Shown: positions 28,201-35,586 of the stretch, piece after piece
How the letters are laid out: each line of letters begins with the position of its first letter
How positions within the stretch are numbered: position 1 is the first letter of the stretch
NCBI RefSeq assembly: GCF_016863115.1
Contig: NZ_BOOG01000020.1
Span: forward strand, 60,966-124,965
Reading direction: 5' to 3'
DNA from: Sphaerimonospora thailandensis
GTDB taxonomy: Bacteria; Actinomycetota; Actinomycetes; Streptosporangiales; Streptosporangiaceae
DNA length: 64,000 nucleotides
Made by a program: the position numbers and the translations under genes
Notes under the pieces: model-generated
Told to the model about the DNA's origin: nothing
Seen by the model: the letters and a program-made list of their open reading frames with translations, nothing else
Database searches by the model: none

Positions 28201-28955
28201 CACCAGTCGGCCGACTCCGGCACGTCGGTCTGGTCGCCGAACACCTGCGGAGAGGCCACCGGCAGGTCGGCGTACCAGTCGTAGAACGACAGCATCGTGC
28301 CGCCGATCATCGAGATGAACCGGGCGCCGACGGCGTGTGAGGCCATCGACATGGCCGGGATCGGGGAGAACCCGGCGACCCGGTCGGGACCGTAGGTCTT
28401 GATCGTGTGCACGTGCGCCGCGGCGACGATCTCCGCGGCCTCCTCCCAGGTGACCCGGACCAGCCCGCCCTTACCGCGGATGGACTGGTAGCGGCGGCGC
28501 TTGTCCGGATCTGAGGTGATCTCCGCCCAGGCCGCCACGGGGTCGCCCAGCCGGGCCTTGGCCTCGCGGTACATCTCCACCAGCACGCCCCTGGCGTACG
28601 GGAAGCGCACCCTGGTCGGGGAGTAGGTGTACCAGGAGAACGCCGCACCGCGCGGGCAGCCGCGCGGCTCGTACTCCGGCCGGTCGCCGCCCACGCTGGG
28701 ATAGTCGGTCTGCTGGGCCTCCCAGGTGATGATCCCGTCCTTGACGTACACCTTCCAGGAGCACGAGCCGGTGCAGTTCACCCCGTGGGTGGAGCGCACG
28801 ACCTTGTCGTGGCTCCACCGGTCACGGTAGAACACGTCACCCCGGCGTCCCCCGATCTGGTGCAGAGTCCGCAGGTCCTCGCCCACCTGGCCGCGCCGCA
28901 GGTGCCGGCCCAGCTTCAACAGGGCGTCGTCGACCGGCCCGTCAATCCTCGACAT
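25290..28955 (-). CDS. narG: Respiratory nitrate reductase alpha (catalytic) subunit
   Basis: This 1221-residue molybdopterin oxidoreductase reduces nitrate to nitrite at a Mo-bisMGD centre on the cytoplasmic side. The FS0 cluster ligands are seen in HGVNCTGSCSW near residue 57 and the later Cys of the RGCPRG segment. FYDWYADLP contains the Asp that binds molybdenum in NarG-type enzymes. The molybdopterin-binding and C-terminal dinucleotide-binding regions (for example THSKWSIHSEYQDNLLMLTL) are complete. The length is typical of NarG. It is the second gene of narKGHJI, 60 bp after narK. Confidence 0.97.
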   Translation of the reverse strand: MSRIDGPVDDALLKLGRHLRRGQVGEDLRTLHQIGGRRGDVFYRDRWSHDKVVRSTHGVNCTGSCSWKVYVKDGIITWEAQQTDYPSVGGDRPEYEPRGCPRGAAFSWYTYSPTRVRFPYARGVLVEMYREAKARLGDPVAAWAEITSDPDKRRRYQSIRGKGGLVRVTWEEAAEIVAAAHVHTIKTYGPDRVAGFSPIPAMSMASHAVGARFISMIGGTMLSFYDWYADLPVASPQVFGDQTDVPESADWWDAAYLMLWGSNVPVTRTPDAHYMAEARYRGQKVVVMAPDYNDAAKFADEWLAPHPGTDGALAMAMGHVILKEFFVERETPHFVDYVKRFTDLPFLVRLREHDGGGYVPGKFLTAADLGEEGEEAAFKTVLLDRRTGEPVVPGGSLGFRYSEEGQGRWNLDLGDVDPTLTLIDEEEAVPVSLPRFDPAAEAEDGGGVLHRGVPVRRVGGHLVTTVFDLLLAQYGVGRDGMPGQWPAGYDDPAVPYTPAWQEKITSVPAAAAARIAREFARNAEESKGRSMIILGAGTNHWFHSDTMYRAFLALVTLTGCQGVNGGGWAHYVGQEKCRPITGWAQLAFGLDWKRPPRQMIGTAYFYLHTDQWRYDAHTADVVASPLGSGVFNGKTSVDLLSQSARMGWMPSYPTFNRNSLDLADEAEASGREAGPYIAEQVQAGELGFACEDPDAPENWPRVLTVWRANLLGSSAKGNEYFLRHLLGTDSSVRAEELGPDQRPKDVTWREEGPRGKLDLLLSLDFRMTSTTLFSDIVLPAATWYEKHDLSSTDMHPFVHAFTPAIDPPWQTRTDFAAFHAIAKAFSTLARTHLGVRKDLVAAPLLHDTPDELANPHGLVRDWRETGQTPVPGRTFPKVVVVERDYGAIAEQMAALGPLADRLGATTKGITFDVEAEVERLRRINGTVHGGVAEGRPSLATDVQMCETILALSGTTNGHLAAQGFATLARRTGTDMSGLADEHRQITFADTQARPVPVITSPEWSGSETDGRRYSAFTINLEHRKPWHTLTGRQHFYLDHDWMQEAGETMPVYRPPLNTAALVDAAAGAGDGVAVRYLTPHSKWSIHSEYQDNLLMLTLSRGGPTIWMSPADAARAGISDNDWVEAVNRNGVVVARAVVSHRMPDGTVYMYHAQERVVDVPKSETSGRRGGIHNSLTRLLLKPTHLIGGYAQLSFAFNYLGPTGHQRDEITVIRRRSQEVDY

Positions 28956-29015
28956 CTATGTCCTCTTTCTCTGCCGGATCATTCACTATGCCCAATAAGG
29001 CTGGATTTTGCCGGA

Positions 29016-30224
29016 TCATGCCGCCGTACCGGCGTGTCCGATGCGCTGCCTGAGAATGAACCAGCAGTAGACGAACGCGGCGGACGTGACTGCGGCGAGC
29101 AGCATCAGCCCGATGGAGTACGACCCGGTGGCCTGGTAGATCAGCCCCATCACGATCGGGGGCAGGAACCCGCCCAGGCCGCCCGCCGCGCCGACCACAC
29201 CCGTGGCGCTGCCCACCATCGCGGCGGGCACCTTCCGCCCGAGCAGCGCGAACACCGCCCCGTTGCCCAGGCCGAGCGCCGCGGCCAGAACCAGGAAGCC
29301 TACCGTCGCCAGCGGCATGGCCGGGGCGAAGGAGACGATGATCGCGCAGGTGAACGCGACGGCGAGCGAGTAGGCGAGCACCGGGGCGCCTCCCACACGG
29401 TCGGCCAGCCAGCCGCCGACCGGGCGGGTCAGCGTGGCCAGCACCACGAAACCGGCGGCGCGGGCGGCTGCGTCCGCCGTGCTCAGGCCGTAGACCTCCT
29501 TGAGGTAGAGCGGGAGGTAGACGCCGAACGCCACGAAGCCGCCGAAGGTCAGCGCGTACATCGCGGCGAGCTCGCGGGTGATCCGCAGCCCAGCGGCCGC
29601 CATGAACCGGGTGAGGAACGGCTCGGACGCCCGCTGCATTCCCGGCGCGTCACGGCCGACCGCCAGGAAGGCGAGCCCGACGACCACCAGGGCGGCGGCG
29701 ACCACGAAGAACGGGACCTGGCGGCCGAACTCGTCGGCCAGCCACGGGGTGGCGAAACCGGAGATCGCGGTGCCGATGTTGCCCATTCCGAAGATCCCCA
29801 GGGCCAGGCCCCGGCGCTCCGGCGGGAACCACGCGTTGACGTACGGCACGCCGATGGCGAAGGTCGCCCCGGTGAGACCGAGCACGAGCCCGCCGGTCAG
29901 CAGTGCCGAATAGCTGCCGGCGAAGGCCAGGAAGATCACTGGGATCACGCCGACCAGGCTTGCCAGGCCGAACATCAGGCGGCCGCCGTACCGGTCGGTC
30001 AGCGCACCCAGCACGATCCGGCCCAGCGACCCGACGATGACCGGGATCGCGACCAGGACCGACACCTCGAAGGGGGTCAGGCCGAGCAGTTCCTTGTACG
30101 TCGGCCCGAGCGGGCTGATCAGGGCCCAGGCCCAGAAGTTCACCGCGAAACCCGCGGTGGCGAGCGCGAGGGCGGCCGCCCGGCCGCCCTTCCTCGTCTC
30201 CGGCACGGCCGCAACGGCTGTCAT
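29016..30224 (-). CDS. narK: Nitrate/nitrite MFS transporter
   Basis: This 402-residue, twelve-helix MFS protein of the nitrate/nitrite porter family has the two nitrate-signature glycine-rich stretches, visible as GNIGTAISGFATPW in helix 5 and GNGAVFALLGRKVPAAMVGSATG in helix 11. Arg in GRIVLGALTDRYGGR marks the MFS loop. It brings in nitrate and/or exports nitrite for NarGHI. The ATG at 30224 has GGAGGGTGGA directly upstream; longer frames reaching 30338 would run through the putative regulator site. It heads the operon. Confidence 0.93.
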   Translation of the reverse strand: MTAVAAVPETRKGGRAAALALATAGFAVNFWAWALISPLGPTYKELLGLTPFEVSVLVAIPVIVGSLGRIVLGALTDRYGGRLMFGLASLVGVIPVIFLAFAGSYSALLTGGLVLGLTGATFAIGVPYVNAWFPPERRGLALGIFGMGNIGTAISGFATPWLADEFGRQVPFFVVAAALVVVGLAFLAVGRDAPGMQRASEPFLTRFMAAAGLRITRELAAMYALTFGGFVAFGVYLPLYLKEVYGLSTADAAARAAGFVVLATLTRPVGGWLADRVGGAPVLAYSLAVAFTCAIIVSFAPAMPLATVGFLVLAAALGLGNGAVFALLGRKVPAAMVGSATGVVGAAGGLGGFLPPIVMGLIYQATGSYSIGLMLLAAVTSAAFVYCWFILRQRIGHAGTAA

Positions 30225-30283
30225 TCCACCCTCCGGGGAGGCAAGCATGGCTTTCACGCTTTCCAGCCTGCCGGACAACGCGA

Positions 30284-30310
30284 AAGGGACATCAGGGTCC
30301 TTGGTCCCTT
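30284..30310 (-). promoter_or_regulatory. Candidate DosR/DevR-like operator upstream of narK
   Basis: AAGGGAC and GTCCCTT form a perfect 7-bp inverted repeat with a 13-nt spacer. Within it, the minus-strand 15-mer GGGACCAAGGACCCT (30294-30308) matches the DosR box GGGACTTNNGNCCCT at all but two defined positions. It lies 60-85 bp before the narK ATG. DosR-type regulators control hypoxia genes, including nitrate functions, in actinobacteria, so this placement is sensible. No dosR gene is present in this window. Confidence 0.5.
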
Positions 30311-30371
30311 GCTCCCTGCCCGAAGGGCCGCCGTTCACGCGACCGTCAGCGAATCTCCATGATTTCGATAT

Positions 30372-30485
30372 TCAACCCCGGACGCGAGACCTCGCCTGGT
30401 GGTCGAGGAGACGGATGAGCGACTCGATGAGCTGCTCGCGTTCGGCCTGGCCCAGCGGCGCGAACTGCGTCTTCTTTCCCAGTGA
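30372..30485 (-). pseudogene. Possible MarR-family C-terminal remnant
   Basis: The 440-bp region upstream of narK contains an open minus-strand stretch encoding FAPLGQAEREQLIESLIRLL, which resembles the C-terminal helix of MarR regulators. It has no ATG, GTG or TTG start, and no winged-helix part is present. It ends at a TGA (30372-30374). It may be the leftover of a regulator gene next to the nar operon. Confidence 0.25.
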
Positions 30486-30558
30486 ATCTGAGCGGCGGCC
30501 CGCCGGGGGATACCCCCCGGGCGTGGGAACGAAGGAGGAGGGCTTAGGCTTGCCTCAC

Positions 30559-30595
30559 GGCAGCCCGAGGCGAGGTCAGGTCGCCTCGGGCTGCC
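30559..30595 (-). terminator. Strong hairpin after the SRPBCC gene
   Basis: GGCAGCCCGAGGCGA and TCGCCTCGGGCTGCC form a perfect 15-bp stem around GGTCAGG. It lies 72 bp after the SRPBCC stop and upstream of narK, so it most likely ends the upstream operon and isolates nar. No T-run is present on either side. Confidence 0.7.
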
Positions 30596-30667
30596 TTACC
30601 AAGCGCGGCCAAGCGCGTCGGCTCCGCCGTACCACCGCGGAGCCGGGCAGATCCACTGACGTTCCCT

Positions 30668-31330
30668 CTAAATGACGGGTCCCGGCGCGCCGGGCGGCGG
30701 GACGGAGCCCCTGTCACGCGGCGGAATCGGCGGGACCGGACCGGCACCGGGCGGGGGCAGCGGGGGCGTCGGCGGATATTCAGGCTGCACCGGCTGCGGC
30801 GGCATCGGCTCGTCGATGTCGTATCCGGTGCCCGAGCCCGTGGGCCGTCTGTCCCCCTCGTCCCCGCCCCGCTGATGCGGACCGGGGACCTCACCCCGCC
30901 GGCGTCCGGCCTCGCCGCCGTGCTTCTCCATGAATTCCTTGAAACGCTCCAGGTCACCCCTTACGCGCAAGCGAACGATCTGCAGCAGATCGCCCGCCTT
31001 CTCGGCCAGGCCCTCGGGATCGTGCTCCATCTGCAGCGTCACCCGGGCGGTTTCGCCGCTCAGGCGGTGGAACGTCACCACCCCCGCATGCCTCGGCCGG
31101 TCGAGAGACCGCCAGGCCACCCTCTCGTCCGGGTGCTGTTCGGTGATCTCCGCCTCGAACTCCCGGCGGACGCCGGCGATCTCGACAATCCAGTGCGTTC
31201 GCGTGTCGTCGATCTGTTTGACCGACTCCACGCCTTCCATGAACGCCGGGAAGCTCTCGAACCGCGTCCACTGGTCGTACACGGTCCTGACCGGGACGTT
31301 CACCTCGACGGAGTGCTCGATCGAGCTCAT
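30668..31330 (-). CDS. SRPBCC family protein with proline-rich tail
   Basis: This is a 220-residue protein. Residues 1-140 form a START/polyketide-cyclase-like SRPBCC fold, with the family start SIEHSVEVNVPVRTVYDQWT, then FPAFMEGVESVKQIDDTRTHW and VTFHRLSGETARVTLQM. The fold binds a hydrophobic ligand in a deep cavity. Residues 140-220 are a disordered tail rich in Gly, Pro and Arg (PPQPVQPEYPPTPPLPPP). The ATG at 31330 has GGGGGAGGA just before it. The upstream transporter frame reads through this gene in another frame. The ligand is unknown. Confidence 0.85.
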   Translation of the reverse strand: MSSIEHSVEVNVPVRTVYDQWTRFESFPAFMEGVESVKQIDDTRTHWIVEIAGVRREFEAEITEQHPDERVAWRSLDRPRHAGVVTFHRLSGETARVTLQMEHDPEGLAEKAGDLLQIVRLRVRGDLERFKEFMEKHGGEAGRRRGEVPGPHQRGGDEGDRRPTGSGTGYDIDEPMPPQPVQPEYPPTPPLPPPGAGPVPPIPPRDRGSVPPPGAPGPVI

Positions 31331-32630
31331 TCCTCCCCCTTCCGTGGTCGCCTCGGACGCCACTGCCCCGGAATCGGCCGCGCAACCGTCCACGCCGACG
31401 GGAAACGCGCTGCTCGTCTTCGAGCACCCGGTTCGCCCCCGCGTACCAGCCGGTGACCGCCTGAACGCCCACCGCGGCGAACAGCAGGCCGAACGGCAGC
31501 GCCCAGCCGCCGCCCACCTCGTGGAGTACGCCGAAGGCGATCGGGCCGACACCCGCGATCAGGTATCCGGCGCTCTGCCCGAACGCGGACAGGCCCGCGG
31601 TGGCCGCCGCCGTCCTGGTGCGCAGAGCCAGCATGGACAACGCCAGCGGGAAGGAGCCCATGCCGACGGCCACGAAGATCGACCAGAGCCACATCGCGTG
31701 ACCGGTGAGCAGTCCGGCGAACCCGACCAGGTAGCACACCACGAAACCGGCCATCACCGGCCGCTGGTCGCGGAAACGGGTCGCCAGCACCGGCACCACG
31801 ATCGAGACGGGGATCCCGAGACCGGTGAACACCGCCAGGACCAGCCCCGCCTGTCCGGAGCTGTATCCGCCGGCCCGCAGCAGCAGGGGGAGCCAGCCGA
31901 ACATGATGTAAGCGATCATCGACTGGGAGCCGAAATATCCGGCGACGGCCCAGGCGAGCCTGCTACGCAGCATCCTGCCCCGACCGCCGAGTTCGGCGGG
32001 GGCGGTGCGCACCGCGGCGGTGTTTCGCCGCTGCGGCTCACCACGCCACAGCGCAAGCCACGGAATGGCGGCGACGACGGCCAGGACCGCCCATGCACCG
32101 AGGGCCACGTGCCAGCTACCGCCGGCGGCCTGCTGGATGGGCACCGTCGCGGCGGCCGCGATCATCGTTCCGGCGGCCAGGCCCGTCGTGTAGACGGTCG
32201 TCATGGCGCTGCCGCGCCGGGGGAAGTGCCGCTTGATCAGCGCCGGGATCACCACATTGCCGATCGCGCCACCGGCCAGCGCCACCACGCTGGCCGCCAG
32301 GAACACCCCCGCGCTGTCGACCAGCGAACGCGCCGCCATGCCAGCGCCGAGGAGGACGAGCGCGACCAGGATCAGCCGCTGCTCGCCCATGCGACGGGCC
32401 AGTGCGGGCGTCATGGCGCCGAACACGGCGAAGCAGAGCACCGGCAACGTCGTGAGCAGCCCGGCCATCGCCGCGGACATCCGGAGACCGGCGGCGACCT
32501 GGTCGAGGACCGGTCCCAGGCTGGTCACGGCGGTCCGCAGGTTCAGCGCCGCCAGGGCGATCCCTCCGGCGATGAGCCAGGGCACCAGGCTCCGGCGACG
32601 CTCCCCCGGTAATTCAGCAACGGCACTCAT
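30954..32630 (-). CDS. CynX/NimT-type MFS transporter, frame runs far into the next gene
   Basis: Residues 1 to about 400 are a normal twelve-helix MFS transporter of the CynX/NimT subgroup, with ALNLRTAVTSLGPVLDQVAA in helix 1 and ALARRMGEQRLI in the motif A loop. Such proteins move cyanate, nitroimidazole or related small anions. The frame does not stop where relatives do. It continues through an Arg-rich, low-hydrophobicity stretch to 30954, overlapping the SRPBCC gene by 377 bp. A second frame ends as GEE-stop exactly on the SRPBCC ATG, so a one-base shift near 31.33-31.45 kb would restore a normal end. The start at 32630 is an ATG. Confidence 0.8.
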   Translation of the reverse strand: MSAVAELPGERRRSLVPWLIAGGIALAALNLRTAVTSLGPVLDQVAAGLRMSAAMAGLLTTLPVLCFAVFGAMTPALARRMGEQRLILVALVLLGAGMAARSLVDSAGVFLAASVVALAGGAIGNVVIPALIKRHFPRRGSAMTTVYTTGLAAGTMIAAAATVPIQQAAGGSWHVALGAWAVLAVVAAIPWLALWRGEPQRRNTAAVRTAPAELGGRGRMLRSRLAWAVAGYFGSQSMIAYIMFGWLPLLLRAGGYSSGQAGLVLAVFTGLGIPVSIVVPVLATRFRDQRPVMAGFVVCYLVGFAGLLTGHAMWLWSIFVAVGMGSFPLALSMLALRTRTAAATAGLSAFGQSAGYLIAGVGPIAFGVLHEVGGGWALPFGLLFAAVGVQAVTGWYAGANRVLEDEQRVSRRRGRLRGRFRGSGVRGDHGRGRNELDRALRRGERPGQDRVRPVDAVRELPGVHGRRGVGQTDRRHANALDCRDRRRPPGVRGGDHRTAPGREGGLAVSRPAEACGGGDVPPPERRNRPGDAADGARSRGPGREGGRSAADRSLARKG

Positions 32631-32670
32631 GCCGGCGACACTCCCCTGTTTAGCCGATCATGTAATCATC

Positions 32671-32690
32671 CTATGACCGGGCAATCATAG
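32671..32690. promoter_or_regulatory. Inverted repeat upstream of the CynX-type transporter
   Basis: CTATGA and TCATAG flank an 8-nt spacer, about 45 bp before the transporter ATG, in an AT-richer patch with ATCAT and AATCAT strings. This is a plausible GntR/FadR-type operator. No regulator gene lies next to it. Confidence 0.35.
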
Positions 32691-32811
32691 CAGGCGCGTC
32701 AGAACATTCGCGATCGGGTTTCACATAGGTCTCAAATGTATCTCAATGCACCGATCGGCGGCCGTCCAGCAGTACGCGACGACGTACTGATTCGTGCGGA
32801 TCGACTCCTGA

Positions 32812-33219
32812 TCAGCTCCCGGGCCGACGTCGCCGGAGCAGCCAGACCAGGCCGATCACCGGGAGCACGAGCGGCACGAAGCCGTACCCACCGCCGTAAC
32901 CGGACCACACCGTCGCGTGCGGGAACGCCCGGGCGTCGACCAGGCTCAGCGTGCCGACGATCAGCACCCCGGCGAGCTCGACCACGCAGGCGGCCACCGC
33001 CGGCCGACGCGCCCCGCGGGCCAGCGCCACGGTGAGCACGATGTAGACGGCGGCGGCGAAGGCCGACAGCAGGTACGCCAGGGGCGCCTCGTCGAACTTC
33101 GTCGCGATCTGCACTGCGGCACGAGCGGAGGCGGCGAGGGCGAACACGCCGTACACGGCCACCAGCATACGGCCCGGCCCCGACCTGACCGCTCGATCCG
33201 CGGACTCACCCGGGTTCAT
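32812..33219 (-). CDS. Small four-helix membrane protein, conserved hypothetical
   Basis: This 135-residue protein has four membrane helices and the recognisable segments FALAASARAAVQIATKFDEAPLA, ELAGVLIVGTLSLVD and GGGYGFVPLVLPVIGLVWLL, ending in a cluster of Arg. I recognise it as a conserved actinobacterial membrane protein without assigned function. Its ATG at 33219 overlaps the stop of the preceding gene (ATGA), so the two are translationally coupled and may form a complex. The 180 bp between its start side and the transporter contain only the inverted repeat noted. Confidence 0.7.
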   Translation of the reverse strand: MNPGESADRAVRSGPGRMLVAVYGVFALAASARAAVQIATKFDEAPLAYLLSAFAAAVYIVLTVALARGARRPAVAACVVELAGVLIVGTLSLVDARAFPHATVWSGYGGGYGFVPLVLPVIGLVWLLRRRRPGS

Positions 33220-33569
33220 GCCGTCGCGTTCCAAAGCTGCAGGAGCCGCCCGGTCATGACGGCCACGGTGAACGCGGCGACCGCGATGACGCCGGGACCC
33301 CAGCGCGTGCGCTCCGCCCGCCCCCACCACACCGCCGCCGGCGGAATGACGACCGTCCCCGCGAGATAACCGATGAAGGTGGCCCTCTCCCGCACCTGGC
33401 CGACCTCGGCGACGGCCAGGCCCGCCTGGACGAGCAGCGCCAGTTCGACCACGGCCAGCCCGGCCAGCAGCGCCACGCCCATCGGCCGGTCGCGGATCGC
33501 CGTGATCAGGGCGAGCAGGGCGAGCAGCAGCGCGGCGCCGATCAGCCCGCCGGAGAACGCGCCGATCAT
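33216..33569 (-). CDS. Small membrane protein, coupled partner
   Basis: This 117-residue protein has four hydrophobic helices: FSGGLIGAALLLALLALITA, then a short loop with RDRPMG, further helices, and a VVIPPAAVWWGRAERTRWG loop before the last helix. It overlaps the next gene by four bases. Both are found together in other actinobacteria as far as I recall. No function is known. The 257 bp upstream to the phosphatase gene are repetitive and GC-rich (two CCGGGGACATG strings) and hold no gene that I can support. Confidence 0.65.
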   Translation of the reverse strand: MIGAFSGGLIGAALLLALLALITAIRDRPMGVALLAGLAVVELALLVQAGLAVAEVGQVRERATFIGYLAGTVVIPPAAVWWGRAERTRWGPGVIAVAAFTVAVMTGRLLQLWNATA

Positions 33570-33826
33570 CGGACCTCGCCCGAGGCCGGGGACATGATGG
33601 CGACGAAGGTAGGGAACACGGGGAAGGCGGGAGCCGTCGGGAACGCCGGGGACATGGCCAGTAGGTTATCGGCCCGACGGTCCACCCCCTGATCCAGTCC
33701 GCCCGGTCCGCCCGCCCCTCAGGCGTCAAGCCGTACGAGTCTCGGCGAGGGGCAGGTCGACGGCGTCCTCGGCGCGGCAGTTGATCGCATAGGCTCCGCG
33801 CCGGCGAGGCTGGGAGTGTTGAGAAC

Positions 33827-34465
33827 CTAGTGCCCGCCTGTGGCGGCCTCGGGACTGTCGTCGCTGCTGACCGGTTCCGGCAGGGTGCCGGCGTTGTGCT
33901 CCAGCAGGCGCCAACCCGTGCGGCCTTCCTCCAGCACCGACCAGGAGCAGTTGCCGATGCTGCCGAGCGCCGACCACAGTTCCTGTGGCAGGCCCATCAG
34001 CCGGGCGATGCCCAGCCGGATGGCCGCGCCGTGCGAGACCACGACCAGCAGTCCGTCGTCGTCGACCCGTGCGGACCAGCGCAGGATCGCGTCGCAGACC
34101 CGCGCCGCGACGTCGGCGACGTCCTCGCCGCCGGGCGCCTCCCATGCCTCGAACTCGACCGGCCACCCCGTCTTGATCTCGTCACGGGTGAGGCCCTCCC
34201 ACTCGCCGCCGCCGCGCTCCCTGAGGTCCTTGTCGACGGTGACGCCGAGGCCGGTGAGCCGGGCGACGGCGGATGCCGTGTCGAACGCACGGCGCAGATC
34301 GGACGAGACGATCATCGTGGGCCGCAGTGCCGCGAGCAGGGACGCCGCCCGCGCGGCCTGCGCCACTCCGGTCTCGTCGAGCGGAATGTCGGTGTGTCCC
34401 TGGAAGCGCTTCTCGACGTTCCACAGCGTCTGGCCGTGTCGCAGGCAGACGACCCGGCGGCTCAC
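33827..34465 (-). CDS. gpgP: Histidine phosphatase, probable glucosyl-3-phosphoglycerate phosphatase
   Basis: This 212-residue phosphoglycerate-mutase-fold protein has the catalytic RHGQTLWN near residue 9, the second Arg in SSDLRRAFDTA, and the distal VVVSHGAAIR with the second His. In M. tuberculosis the homologue next to rsfS (Rv2419c) dephosphorylates glucosyl-3-phosphoglycerate in methylglucose lipopolysaccharide synthesis, and the same neighbourhood is seen here. A generic phosphatase or cofactor-dependent mutase role remains possible. The GTG at 34465 is used. It lies 40 bp after rsfS. Confidence 0.8.
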   Translation of the reverse strand: MSRRVVCLRHGQTLWNVEKRFQGHTDIPLDETGVAQAARAASLLAALRPTMIVSSDLRRAFDTASAVARLTGLGVTVDKDLRERGGGEWEGLTRDEIKTGWPVEFEAWEAPGGEDVADVAARVCDAILRWSARVDDDGLLVVVSHGAAIRLGIARLMGLPQELWSALGSIGNCSWSVLEEGRTGWRLLEHNAGTLPEPVSSDDSPEAATGGH

Positions 34466-34505
34466 CGGGCCTCCCCGGACCGCCGCGCCGCCTCGTGAGA
34501 TCGCC

Positions 34506-34904
34506 TCATCGGGCCGCCCCGCGCTGCGCCGCCACCCGCTTCACGCTCTCGGGCAGTCCGATGGCGGGGCAGTCCTTCCAGAGGCGCTCCAGCGCGTAGA
34601 AGTTCCGGTCCTCTTCGTGCTGTACGTGAATGACGATGTCGAGGTAGTCGAGGAGCACCCAGCGGCCCTCCCGCTCACCCTCGCGGCGGACCGGCTTCGC
34701 GTCGGCCTCGACACGCAGTCGCTCCTCGATCTCGTCGACCACGGCACGCACCTGGCGGTCGTTCGACGCCGAGCAGAGCAGGAACGCGTCGGTGATCACG
34801 AGCTGGTCGCTTACGTCGTACGCGATGATGTCGTCAGCCAGCTTCTCGGCGGCGGCTTCGGCCGCTATCCGTACGAGCTGGACTGATCTCTCGGTTGCTG
34901 TCAC
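34506..34904 (-). CDS. rsfS: Ribosome silencing factor
   Basis: This 132-residue protein has the RsfS/Iojap fold, with AEKLADDIIAYDVSDQLVITDAF, VDEIEERLR, GRWVLLDYLDIVIHVQ and a final FYALERLWKDCP. RsfS binds ribosomal protein uL14 and blocks joining of the subunits under nutrient limitation. The GTG at 34904 matches the family length; a longer in-frame start at 34967 is unlikely. In related actinobacteria nadD lies close upstream, but here nadD is about 4.2 kb away. Confidence 0.93.
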   Translation of the reverse strand: MTATERSVQLVRIAAEAAAEKLADDIIAYDVSDQLVITDAFLLCSASNDRQVRAVVDEIEERLRVEADAKPVRREGEREGRWVLLDYLDIVIHVQHEEDRNFYALERLWKDCPAIGLPESVKRVAAQRGAAR

Positions 34905-35035
34905 GATGCGGTTCTGTCCTCCCTTGACTGCTCTTTCAACAGTGCCCAGTCCGGGTGAGCCGGACAACCGACTTTCCCGGAGTTGACCCTACCGGGACGC
35001 GTCGGCAATCCGGAGTTATCACCTGGACCAGGATT

Positions 35036-35557
35036 TCAACGTTCATTTCCAGCGGGAGATTCCATCAGGGGAAAGGCGGCGACGGTCGTCCCGATGCGGA
35101 CCGCCCCCGGCGTGTGCGGAGCGAGCGCACCCTGGTGCAGGTCCACCAGCGCGGCGAGGATCCGGCGACGGGCGTCCTCCCAGAGCCCGGGGTCGACCCA
35201 CAGCTCGGCGTCGGCGATCGCCCCGTCCCCCTCGGCCTTCCACCGTCCGGCGCGCTCCCGCAGGGTCTGGGCCAGGGTCTCGGCGATCAGGGGGAAGTCG
35301 GCCCGCTGCTCGGTGAGCGGCGTTCCTCGCACCGCCCGGTATCGGCGTTCCCTGCCACCACGGCGGGCACGCACGTCGACCAACTCGACCAGGCCCGCGT
35401 CATCGAGACAGCGAAGGTGGTGGCTGGCCAGGGCGTGGGAGACGCCCAGTTCGCGGGCGAGTTCGGCGGCGGACATGGGCGCACCCCAGATGAGCGACAG
35501 CATGCGCAGCCGTACCGGGTGCGCCAGCGCCCTGAGTTTCGGATCCACCTCCCCCAT
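35036..35557 (-). CDS. ArsR-type winged-helix transcriptional regulator
   Basis: This is a 173-residue regulator. The N-terminal 80 residues form an ArsR winged helix (VDPKLRALAHPVRLRMLSLI, SAAELARELGVSHALASHHLR, LDDAGLVELVDVRARRGGRERRY). No CxC metal site is visible, so it is not a metal sensor of the classical type. The C-terminal half is helical and probably dimerises or binds ligand. The ATG at 35557 gives the family start; a TTG at 35590 would add residues across the operator. A perfect palindrome lies just upstream. Relatives usually sit beside an MFS gene, which is absent here. Confidence 0.82.
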   Translation of the reverse strand: MGEVDPKLRALAHPVRLRMLSLIWGAPMSAAELARELGVSHALASHHLRCLDDAGLVELVDVRARRGGRERRYRAVRGTPLTEQRADFPLIAETLAQTLRERAGRWKAEGDGAIADAELWVDPGLWEDARRRILAALVDLHQGALAPHTPGAVRIGTTVAAFPLMESPAGNER

Positions 35558-35586
35558 GGCGGCAAGTAAACACCATCCGGCCACGC

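Noticed and set aside
25344..28340. Very long plus-strand open frame antisense to narG and narH
   Set aside because: It mirrors the codon bias of the nar genes (GC-rich third positions give long antisense frames). The product is an Arg/Gly/His/Val-rich string without domains.
30542..30561. Possible iron-box (TTAGGCTTGCCTCA) upstream of the hairpin
   Set aside because: Only about 13 of 19 consensus positions match, and no iron gene is near. It is part of the terminator surroundings.
33726..33826. Short minus-strand frame ending AEDAVDLPLAETRTA
   Set aside because: It has no start with a ribosome binding site and overlaps a shadow frame of gpgP. I could not identify any homologue.
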